From the NCBI GenBank assembly GCA_945921235.1, contig CAMEKH010000003.1:1-51625 (forward strand): 51,625 bases of DNA. The letters run 5' to 3'. Position 1 is the first letter of the stretch. Each line of letters begins with the position of its first letter. The notes beneath the pieces are model-generated. The model was not told where the DNA came from. It ran no database searches and worked only from the letters and a program-made list of their open reading frames with translations. This document shows, one piece after another, positions 18,300 to 26,057 of the stretch. Position numbers and translations under genes: made by a program. The stretch is from an uncultured Prevotellaceae bacterium. Lineage in GTDB: Bacteria; Bacteroidota; Bacteroidia; Bacteroidales; Muribaculaceae.

Positions 18300-20305
18300 A
18301 AAGAATCTTATTGATGATAGCGGCAGTCACGGCATTGCAAAATGCCTATGCCGAAAGAATTGTAACTTACGCTCGAACCAACCAAACAGTTGAGCTTGAT
18401 TTGAAGTGGGATAGTAATAACTATGGCACAGTGCAGTGGCAGAAATCGACTGATAATGGCACAACGTGGACCGATATATCAGGAGCAAACAAGCCGACAT
18501 ATTCATTCAAGATGACAGGCGATGTCCTTTATCGTGCACATATCATCGGCGACAAGGCGTGCCCGCCAATTGATATGGAGCGCGAAATAAAGAATGTGAC
18601 TTTTACCGGGACAATAGTAGGTGTGACGTGTAATTCTGCGGAAATGGAGCTTACTGATGTGAATTTTGCGGGAGCGACAATTGTGGAATATGGCTTTTGT
18701 GCTAATTACAGCGCATTACAGCGTAGTTATAACCTGATGCCTCACTATAAGGTGGGTGATACACCTCCTGCCGGTAGTGAATTTACAATGATATGCAAAG
18801 GACTTAAGCCAAATAAATCGTATTCAATACGCCCGTATTTCAAGACAGCCGATGGAGCTGTGATGTATGGTCCGAGTCGTATGGCAACTACGATAGCCGG
18901 TTTGGACTGGACATCGGAGAACTGGATTATCAAGAAAAAATCTATTATACCGCGCTTTGAGATAGCAGGCTATAATAATGCCGCCAATCCGGACGTGAAA
19001 TTTTTTCTCGGGACGGACCGCAGTAGCCTCAAAGAATACGCAGTAAATAATCTGGGAGGATATAAATATAGTGCAGAAGTAAACGGATTGGAGCCAAATA
19101 CGAGTTACTTGGCAGTGGCAACAGCCACTATAGATGGAGAAGAAGTGGAGATAGAGAAAACAGTGAAGACATTCTCGGATTATTCAACCTTTGAAGTCGA
19201 CAATACCGTGAAACCTGCATCGCATGCCATTGAATGGGATTCAGAGAAAACACTTGTGCAATTGTCGCCCGAAGGTCAGCAAGTGGAATATCCGCGTATG
19301 TGTCGTGTTGATGAAAATAAGATTCTGCTAACTTATCATGGAAGTCGAGGAACGGATTTCTGGACAAACATATATATGCGTCGCAGCTATGATAATGGTG
19401 TGACATGGAGTGAGCCTGTAATTATTTTTGACAAAGAAGCCACTCAATTCGGTGATAACTATTGGAGAATAGTGAATCCTGAAATGACGAAATTGCAAAA
19501 CGGCTGGATAATACTCACATGTGTGGGCAATGGAAAGCCCGAAACAAATAATAATTGCCATGTGATTGCATGCATATCGAAAGATGGGGGCGAAACGTGG
19601 GGCGACCCGATTATCGTAGGGCGAGGACGCACATGGGAGCCGCAAGTGGTTCAATTGCCTAATGGAGAACTTGAGCTTCTTGTGTCGAGCGAAGCTGCGT
19701 GGTATGAAAAGCAATCTACACTCTATCAAGAAATAGTGTGTGCACGGTCGACTGATAATGGAGAAACGTGGACAGAGTTTACTCGCGCATCATATAATCC
19801 TAATTGCCGTGACGGAATGCCTGTGGCTGTGGTACAACAAGGCAATAAGGGAGTTCTCTTTGTAATAGAGTGTGTAAATGGCTCGCCATCTCCTTCTGTT
19901 ATTCATCGCAATCTTGATGACGAGTGGGACCAAGCTGATTGGGACCGTGTGGAAGATTCCGAGCGCTGGGGCACTCCTATTAGCGGAGGAGGCGCACCTT
20001 ATTGCATACAATTGCCTACGGGAGAAATCGTAGTAACTGCACATGCCAATCAAACAGGTAGTGTGTGGCAGACGAGCCGTCCGCGCATTTTTATAGGAGA
20101 TAACACAGGACATAATTTCAAGTATGGAAGGATTCCGCTTACGGGCGATACGCCACTTCCAAGCGGAACGGGTGCCTACTATAATTCATTGTTTCTAAAA
20201 GATAATGATACTGTGTGGCTACTTATTACCAAAGCAAAGTATAGCGGTAGCACTCGCGAAAACAGTGCGATTATGTATCTTGAAGGAAAAATTGTGGCTA
20301 AGTAA
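18296..20305 (+). CDS. Sialidase-fold (BNR/Asp-box) secreted protein
   Basis: This 669-residue protein has a signal peptide (MKRILLMIAAVTALQNAYA), an Ig-like N-terminal region (about 20-100) and Fn3-like segments (about 100-290). A C-terminal six-bladed propeller (about 310-669) carries the Asp-boxes SYDNGVTW, SKDGGETW and STDNGETW. The propeller starts with YPRMCRVDENKILLTYHGSRG. The fold is shared by GH33 sialidases and GH93 exo-arabinanases. I see no sialidase FRIP arginine motif, and the GH43-rich context would favour an arabinan-related activity, but this is inference. It overlaps the upstream small gene by ATGA and ends the PUL. It has no sorting-type tail of its own. Confidence 0.75.
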   Translation: MKRILLMIAAVTALQNAYAERIVTYARTNQTVELDLKWDSNNYGTVQWQKSTDNGTTWTDISGANKPTYSFKMTGDVLYRAHIIGDKACPPIDMEREIKNVTFTGTIVGVTCNSAEMELTDVNFAGATIVEYGFCANYSALQRSYNLMPHYKVGDTPPAGSEFTMICKGLKPNKSYSIRPYFKTADGAVMYGPSRMATTIAGLDWTSENWIIKKKSIIPRFEIAGYNNAANPDVKFFLGTDRSSLKEYAVNNLGGYKYSAEVNGLEPNTSYLAVATATIDGEEVEIEKTVKTFSDYSTFEVDNTVKPASHAIEWDSEKTLVQLSPEGQQVEYPRMCRVDENKILLTYHGSRGTDFWTNIYMRRSYDNGVTWSEPVIIFDKEATQFGDNYWRIVNPEMTKLQNGWIILTCVGNGKPETNNNCHVIACISKDGGETWGDPIIVGRGRTWEPQVVQLPNGELELLVSSEAAWYEKQSTLYQEIVCARSTDNGETWTEFTRASYNPNCRDGMPVAVVQQGNKGVLFVIECVNGSPSPSVIHRNLDDEWDQADWDRVEDSERWGTPISGGGAPYCIQLPTGEIVVTAHANQTGSVWQTSRPRIFIGDNTGHNFKYGRIPLTGDTPLPSGTGAYYNSLFLKDNDTVWLLITKAKYSGSTRENSAIMYLEGKIVAK

Positions 20306-20348
20306 ATCATAACCAATGTAATATAATTCAAAAATTGTATTTTTTTAA

Positions 20349-20388
20349 GTGCGTCGGAGCTGTGATGCTGTGGCGCACAATTTTTTTA
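20349..20388 (+). terminator. Intrinsic terminator ending the PUL
   Basis: Seven-bp arms (20349-20355 GTGCGTC and 20372-20378 GGCGCAC, one G-U pair) are followed by AA and seven T residues. It lies 43 bp past the stop of the sialidase-fold gene. Confidence 0.65.
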
Positions 20389-20493
20389 TGGTAAATCTGC
20401 TTGACTGTGGATAAATAAGCCCCAAATCACGCTTTATTGGGTTAAATTTTGCTAAATGCACTTGTTGTCATAATTTAGGAACGGTGAAAGTGC

Positions 20494-20501
20494 TATATTT
20501 G
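20494..20501 (+). promoter_or_regulatory. -7 box upstream of the OmpA-family gene
   Basis: TATATTTG matches TAnnTTTG. It lies about 96 bp before the ATG at 20598, giving a fairly long leader. Confidence 0.5.
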
Positions 20502-20597
20502 CAAATTAAAGGTGACTTTTATAAAATGTCGGTGTGGCAATAGAAGATAAAAGTTATCGATTAGAGTAAATAAGAATAACTAAAAATGTTTTTTGAT

Positions 20598-21464
20598 ATG
20601 AAAAGTAAATCATTAGCTATTTCAATGCTTGCTGCAATTGTTTTAACAGGATGTGTGAGCAAGAAAGAATTCGAAACATGTCAGCAAAACTTGAAAAATT
20701 GTGTTGACGAGAATAAAAGTGTAACAGCCAATTATCAAACATCGAAAGAGCAACTTGCTGCTGCAAATGCTCGTATAGAGTCACTTGAGGACCAGCTTAC
20801 TACTCAAAAGAACAACTATGCATCGCTCCAGCAGTCGCTTGACCGCAGTTTGACCAATTCGAGCGAGAATAATGTGAATATCAGTAAACTTGTGGACCAA
20901 ATAAATGAGTCGAATCAATATATACGTCATCTTGTGGAAGTGAAGTCGAAATCTGATTCACTGAATATGGTGCTTACAAACAATCTTACTCGTTCGCTCA
21001 GCAAGGAAGAGTTGAAAGAAGTTGACGTGCAGGTTCTAAAGGGGGTTGTTTATATATCATTGGCTGATAATATGCTTTATCGAAGCGGTTCATACGAGAT
21101 TAACGACCGTGCAGAGGAAACCCTTAGCAAAATAGCTAAGATTATTATGGATTATAGTGATTATGATGTACTTATTGAAGGTAATACCGACAATGTTCCT
21201 GTGAATAGTGCTGCGGCATCTATGAAGAATATTCGCAACAATTGGGACCTTTCGTGTCTTCGTGCATCGAGCGTAGTTCAATATCTCCAAAATCACTATG
21301 GTGTTGACCCGAAACGTCTCACAGCAGGAGGACGTGGCGAATATAATCCTCTCGTTTCGAATGACACTGAAACCGGTAAACAGCGCAACCGTCGCACACA
21401 GATTATCATTACGCCCAAGCTCGACCAATTTATGGACTTGATTGATAAGGCTCCGGAAGAGTAA
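20598..21464 (+). CDS. OmpA-family lipoprotein
   Basis: This 288-residue outer-membrane lipoprotein probably tethers the envelope to peptidoglycan. The ATG at 20598 is chosen because it opens on the signal sequence (MKSKSLAISMLAAIVLTGC, lipobox Cys19); an in-frame ATG four codons earlier is also possible. A coiled coil rich in Gln, Asn and Leu spans about residues 25-130. The C-terminal OmpA domain carries the peptidoglycan-binding pattern GNTDNVPVN, LRASSVVQYL, GVDPKRLTAGGRGEYNP and RNRRTQIII. It is transcribed alone, between two clear terminators. Confidence 0.88.
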   Translation: MKSKSLAISMLAAIVLTGCVSKKEFETCQQNLKNCVDENKSVTANYQTSKEQLAAANARIESLEDQLTTQKNNYASLQQSLDRSLTNSSENNVNISKLVDQINESNQYIRHLVEVKSKSDSLNMVLTNNLTRSLSKEELKEVDVQVLKGVVYISLADNMLYRSGSYEINDRAEETLSKIAKIIMDYSDYDVLIEGNTDNVPVNSAAASMKNIRNNWDLSCLRASSVVQYLQNHYGVDPKRLTAGGRGEYNPLVSNDTETGKQRNRRTQIIITPKLDQFMDLIDKAPEE

Positions 21465-21502
21465 GAGCATTCGCAAACAAAGAGTTAATTGAATAAATTT
21501 TC

Positions 21503-21544
21503 ATCGGACAAGCGATAGTGATAATTTGTTTGTCCGATTTTTTG
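21503..21544 (+). terminator. Intrinsic terminator after the OmpA-family gene
   Basis: Nine-bp arms ATCGGACAA (21503-21511) and TTGTCCGAT (21530-21538) are followed directly by a run of six T residues. Confidence 0.85.
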
Positions 21545-21569
21545 TATCATAAAATAGCTGAATAGACTT

Positions 21570-22406
21570 ATGAAAATTACAGTGCAGAATTTTTTGTTTT
21601 TGTTGTTGGTGCTTACGCTACTGCCAATGCGTGCTTATGGAGCGAATAAAAAGAATGAGGTATCGACATATCGAATTAAAACAGATATTTCTTACGTCGA
21701 TAGCAAGTGTGCCGATAGCTATCGCAACGAGCGTTGCAAACTCGATATGTATATTCCCGAGGGGAAACAGGGCTTCGCTACCGTGGTGTTTTTTCATGGC
21801 GGCGGTTTAGAGGGAGGCTCAAAGTTTTTTCCTGAATTGCTCAAGAATCAAGGATTTGCCATAATAGCTCCGAACTATCGACTAAGTCCTCATGCCACGC
21901 ACCCCGCATATATTGATGATGCAGCGGCTTCAGTGGCATGGGTAATGAAGCACATATCAGAGTATGGAGGCGATGCAAAGAAAGTGTATGTGTGCGGACA
22001 TTCGGCAGGAGGATATCTCACGTTGATGCTTGCTTTGGATAAGGATTATCTCGGAAAATATGGCATTGATGCAGATAGCATAGCCGGATATGTGCCTTTT
22101 AGCGGGCAGACCAACACACATTACACCATTCGAAAGGAGCGAGGAATGGATATGCAGATACCTGTCATTGACAAGTATGCACCAATATTCAATTCACGCA
22201 AGATGGGGACAAGAATGATGCTTCTTACAGGTGACAGAGATAAAGAGTTGCTTGCTCGTTACACAGAAAATCAGCATTTGCAAGAGATTCTAAATGCCAA
22301 AGGCAACAATATTGAGCTATATGAGTTGAAAGGCTTCGACCATGGCACAATGCTTGAGCCGGCATGTCTGTTGCTTCGCAACATTGTGCGAAAGGCTGAA
22401 GAATGA
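21570..22406 (+). CDS. Secreted alpha/beta hydrolase (esterase/lipase family)
   Basis: This 278-residue protein has a signal peptide ending in MRAYGA. The alpha/beta hydrolase core shows the HGGG oxyanion hole (FFHGGGLEGG), the nucleophile Ser in CGHSAGG, Asp in LTGDRD and His in GFDHGT. This is the layout of the BD-FAE/carboxylesterase group. Such enzymes remove acetyl or aryl esters. The natural substrate is not evident, though it lies close to the glycan locus. It is probably transcribed alone. Confidence 0.83.
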   Translation: MKITVQNFLFLLLVLTLLPMRAYGANKKNEVSTYRIKTDISYVDSKCADSYRNERCKLDMYIPEGKQGFATVVFFHGGGLEGGSKFFPELLKNQGFAIIAPNYRLSPHATHPAYIDDAAASVAWVMKHISEYGGDAKKVYVCGHSAGGYLTLMLALDKDYLGKYGIDADSIAGYVPFSGQTNTHYTIRKERGMDMQIPVIDKYAPIFNSRKMGTRMMLLTGDRDKELLARYTENQHLQEILNAKGNNIELYELKGFDHGTMLEPACLLLRNIVRKAEE

Positions 22407-22427
22407 TAAAATTAAACATAGTTATCA

Positions 22428-22459
22428 TTTTGTTTTGTGATTGATTTGCTATAAATTTG
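22428..22459 (+). promoter_or_regulatory. Predicted promoter of the uridine kinase gene
   Basis: TTTTG (22428-22432) is followed after 19 bp by TAAATTTG (22452-22459), a close match to the Bacteroidetes -33/-7 promoter. The start codon lies 26 bp downstream. Confidence 0.7.
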
Positions 22460-22485
22460 CATAAATTTATAAAAACGATAAGGAT

Positions 22486-23105
22486 ATGCTTATAATAGGA
22501 ATAGCGGGAGGTACCGGTTCCGGAAAGACAACCGTGGTAAAGAAAATAATGAAGCGTCTTCCTGTAGGGGAGGTTGCGATAATTTCGCAGGATTCTTACT
22601 ACAAGGATTCAAGCCATGTGCCGGTTGAAGACCGGCAGAAATCAATTTCGATGAGCCGGCGGCATTCGATTGGGATTTGCTTATACGCCACTTGAAGGAA
22701 TTGAAGGCAGGAAGAGCAATAGAGATGCCCACATATTCTTATCTCACTTGTACTCGCCAAGAGGAAACGGTGCATGTGGAGTCGAGTGACGTGGTGCTTG
22801 TGGAGGGAATTTTGGTATTTAGCGATCGTAGGGTGCGAGATATGTTTGATATTAAGGTGTTTGTAGATGCCGATGGCGATGACCGCTTGATTCGCGTAAT
22901 AAGTCGAGATTGCATAGAACGCGGACGTACGCCACAGATGGTAATAGAACGCTATGAGAGAGTTCTCAAGCCAATGCACATACAACATATTGAGCCTGCC
23001 AAGCGTTATGCCGATTTGATAGTTCCTCAAGGAGGTCATAATGAGGTTGCAATAAATTTGCTTACCGACTACATTAAGAGTCGCTTGGTATCGGCAAAAA
23101 AATGA
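22486..23105 (+). pseudogene. udk: Uridine kinase gene with a single-base frameshift
   Basis: Uridine kinase phosphorylates uridine and cytidine for nucleotide salvage. The frame starting at 22486 carries the P-loop GGTGSGKTT and the ISQDSYYKD motif, then runs out at 22695. The family sequence resumes in another frame from about 22642 ([18 protein letters not shown]) through VVLVEGILVF and IERGRTPQMVIERY to 23105. Adding one A to the AAA at 22639-22641 (codons for EDRQK then INF) would restore one protein of 206 residues. This is either a genuine one-base deletion or a sequencing error in a short A run. As written, no complete enzyme is made. It sits just upstream of lptB. Confidence 0.9.
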
Positions 23106-23147
23106 CATAAGAACTCAAAAAAAATTACATTAGGAGAGCGAAAAGAT

Positions 23148-23981
23148 ATGAAATTTCCTTGGATATTTAAGAAAGGGAAGAATAAAGAAGCTGAAGCAAA
23201 CGGTGGTGATGTTCAAGATGACATTATAGCCGATGAAGGCGATATGGTGCTACGCACCGATAATCTTGTCAAGAAATATCGCCAGCGCATAGTAGTGAAC
23301 CATGTGTCGATAAATGTGAAGCAGGGTGAAATAGTTGGGCTTCTCGGACCAAATGGTGCGGGAAAAACCACTACATTCTATATGACAACGGGACTTATTA
23401 CACCCAATGAGGGCAGAATTTTTCTTAATGACCACGATATAACAAAATATCCGGTGTATAAGCGTGCGCAGAATGGAATAGGCTATTTGGCTCAAGAGCC
23501 TTCGGTGTTTAGGAAGTTGAGCGTTGAGAATAACATTCGTTGCATTCTTGAGATGACAAAGACATCGGCAGAATATCAGCGTGATAAGTTGGAGAGCCTA
23601 ATTGAAGAGTTCCATTTGCAGAAAGTGAGAAAGAATCTTGGAGACCAACTCTCGGGAGGCGAGCGACGTCGCACAGAGATAGCACGTTGCCTTGCAATAA
23701 ACCCTAAGTTTATTATGCTCGATGAGCCGTTTGCCGGAGTTGACCCGATAGCTGTGGAGGATATTCAAAATATCGTCTATAAATTGAAAGAGAAAAATAT
23801 AGGAATTCTTATCACCGACCATAATGCGCCGGAAACACTGAGTATCACCGACCGTGCATATTTGCTCTTTGAAGGAAAAATACTATTTCAAGGTACAAGT
23901 GAGGAACTTGCTGTTAATCCGGTGGTTAGGGAGAAGTATCTTGGACGCAATTTTGTATTCCACAGGAAGAAATTCGATTGA
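23148..23981 (+). CDS. lptB: LPS export ABC transporter ATPase LptB
   Basis: This 277-residue ATPase powers lipopolysaccharide extraction with LptF/LptG. It has Walker [11 protein letters not shown], the signature [13 protein letters not shown], which is characteristic of LptB, Walker [12 protein letters not shown] and the switch His in ITDHN. Compared with the usual length of about 240, it carries an extra charged N-terminus of about 32 residues before [12 protein letters not shown]. If that Met is the real start, the gene would begin at 23244. The LptF/LptG-type permease lies at 2466. The gene follows the broken udk by 42 bp and could share its promoter. Confidence 0.92.
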   Translation: MKFPWIFKKGKNKEAEANGGDVQDDIIADEGDMVLRTDNLVKKYRQRIVVNHVSINVKQGEIVGLLGPNGAGKTTTFYMTTGLITPNEGRIFLNDHDITKYPVYKRAQNGIGYLAQEPSVFRKLSVENNIRCILEMTKTSAEYQRDKLESLIEEFHLQKVRKNLGDQLSGGERRRTEIARCLAINPKFIMLDEPFAGVDPIAVEDIQNIVYKLKEKNIGILITDHNAPETLSITDRAYLLFEGKILFQGTSEELAVNPVVREKYLGRNFVFHRKKFD

Positions 23982-24063
23982 GAATACGGATGTAAAAAAT
24001 ATAAGCCGCCGGTGTAATTAAGCGCATCGGTGATAGAATTATGGAATAGAAATAACACGACTG

Positions 24064-26040
24064 ATGATATCAATCCAAAATTTATCGGTAGAATTTAATT
24101 GCAATCCATTGTTTGAAAACGTGAATTACGTTATCAACAAAAAGGACCGTATAGCTTTGGTCGGGAAGAACGGAGCCGGAAAATCTACTATGCTGAAGAT
24201 AATTGCAGGCATTCAGAAGCCCACACATGGCAGTGTGGCATTGCCCAAAGACATAGTAGTGGGCTATTTGCCACAGCAGATGAATATAACCGACACAAAG
24301 ACGCTAATAGACGAAACTAAGGAGGCTTTTAATCATATCAAGGTTCTGCACGATGAAATTGATGCAATAAATTTGGAACTTTCGGAGCGTGAAGACTACG
24401 AGAGCGATGAATACCATAAACTTATCGACAAGTTGACCCACTGCAATGAGTTGTTGACAATGTATGGCTCGGAAAATTGTGATGCTGAAGCAGAGAAGAC
24501 ACTTATGGGCTTGGGATTTGTTCGTGAAGATTTCGACCGTCCGACTTCTGAATTCAGCGGAGGGTGGCGAATGCGAGTGGAACTTGCAAAGTTGCTATTG
24601 CGCAAGCCCGATGTGCTATTGCTTGATGAGCCGACAAACCACCTTGATATAGAGTCGATTCAATGGCTTGAGAATTTTTTGAAGACAAAGGCAAATGCGG
24701 TGGTTCTTGTGTCGCACGACCGTGCATTTATCGACAATGTAACAACACGTACCATTGAGATATCGTGTGGCAAGATATATGACTACAATGTCAATTATTC
24801 AAAATTTGTGGAACTGCGTAAGGAGCGTGTGGAGCAGCAGATGCGCGCTTATATGAATCAGCAGAAGCAAATACAGGATACGGAAGATTTTATTGAGCGA
24901 TTCAGATATAAAGCGACGAAATCGGTGCAAGTGCAAAGTCGCATAAAGCAGCTTGAAAAGATAGAGCGCATAGAGGTCGATGAGGTGGATAATTCACACA
25001 TAAATCTTAAATTTCCTCCTGCTCCGCGTTCGGGCGATTATCCGCTCATATTGGAGAATGTCGGCAAGCGCTATGGTGAGCATCAAGTATTCTCAGGAGT
25101 AACATTCACAATAAAGCGCGGAGAGAAAGTGGCATTTGTCGGTAAGAATGGCGAAGGAAAATCTACGCTTGTGAAGTGCATAATGAATGAAATACCATTC
25201 GACGGAATGCTTAAGATTGGTCACAATGTGAAAATTGGCTATTTTGCGCAGAATCAAGCACAGTTGCTCGACACGGAGATAACGGTTTTCGACACGATTG
25301 ACCGTGTGGCAGTGGGTGATATTCGCACCAAGATACGCGACATACTCGGCGCATTTATGTTTGGTGGAGAAGCATCGGATAAGAAAGTAAAAGTGCTTTC
25401 GGGAGGAGAGAAGACTCGCCTGGCTATGATAAAGATGCTTCTTGAGCCGGTGAACTTGCTTATTCTCGATGAGCCGACAAATCATCTGGATATGCGGACA
25501 AAAGATGTGCTTAAAGATGCCATAAAGGACTTCAATGGCACCGTAATAGTAGTGTCGCACGACCGGGAATTTCTTGATGGACTTGTAGAGAAAGTCTATG
25601 AATTTGGTGGCGGGAAAGTACGTGAACATTTGGGTGGAATATATGATTTCCTTGCAACGAAGAAATTGGAATCGCTTCGAGAACTTGAATTGCAAGGTAG
25701 TAATGAACAGGTGAAAACCAAACCTGCCTTATCGAAATCGCCGACGGCAGCAGCGAAATTTGATGACGCACCTAAGCAGGGCAAATTGAGCTATGCCGAG
25801 CAGAAAGCCCGAGAAAAGGTGCTACGGAAAGCACAAAAGAAAGTAGAAGAAAGTGAGAAAGCCATATCAGCTATAGAAAATGAGATAAAAGACTTGGAAT
25901 CCATTCTCTCGAGTGGAGATGTTGTGAATCCGGAGCTGTATAATAAGCATGCTGAATTGCAAAAAAGACTTGAGAACGCAATGAGCGTGTGGGAGTTGGC
26001 TTGTATGGAACTTGAAGAATATAAAGAAGAAAACAAATAA
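24064..26040 (+). CDS. ABC-F family ATPase (ribosome-associated)
   Basis: This 658-residue protein has two ABC ATPase domains and no membrane segments. The first has GKNGAGKST, FSGGWRMRVELAK and LLLDEPTNHLD. The second has GKNGEGKST, LSGGEKTRLAMIK and LILDEPTNHLD. The long linker between them (about 245-330) is rich in Arg, Lys and Gln. A charged C-terminal extension (about 545-655) is predicted to form a coiled coil, as in Uup/YdiF-type members. ABC-F proteins act at the ribosomal E site or in quality control rather than in transport. No specific role can be assigned. It is spaced 17 bp from the M13 peptidase gene. Confidence 0.92.
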   Translation: MISIQNLSVEFNCNPLFENVNYVINKKDRIALVGKNGAGKSTMLKIIAGIQKPTHGSVALPKDIVVGYLPQQMNITDTKTLIDETKEAFNHIKVLHDEIDAINLELSEREDYESDEYHKLIDKLTHCNELLTMYGSENCDAEAEKTLMGLGFVREDFDRPTSEFSGGWRMRVELAKLLLRKPDVLLLDEPTNHLDIESIQWLENFLKTKANAVVLVSHDRAFIDNVTTRTIEISCGKIYDYNVNYSKFVELRKERVEQQMRAYMNQQKQIQDTEDFIERFRYKATKSVQVQSRIKQLEKIERIEVDEVDNSHINLKFPPAPRSGDYPLILENVGKRYGEHQVFSGVTFTIKRGEKVAFVGKNGEGKSTLVKCIMNEIPFDGMLKIGHNVKIGYFAQNQAQLLDTEITVFDTIDRVAVGDIRTKIRDILGAFMFGGEASDKKVKVLSGGEKTRLAMIKMLLEPVNLLILDEPTNHLDMRTKDVLKDAIKDFNGTVIVVSHDREFLDGLVEKVYEFGGGKVREHLGGIYDFLATKKLESLRELELQGSNEQVKTKPALSKSPTAAAKFDDAPKQGKLSYAEQKAREKVLRKAQKKVEESEKAISAIENEIKDLESILSSGDVVNPELYNKHAELQKRLENAMSVWELACMELEEYKEENK

Positions 26041-26057
26041 GGATTTATAGGTATAAT

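Noticed and set aside
25093-25695. 200-codon minus-strand frame inside the ABC-F gene
   Set aside because: The plus-strand frame carries two full sets of ATPase motifs, and the antisense translation has none.
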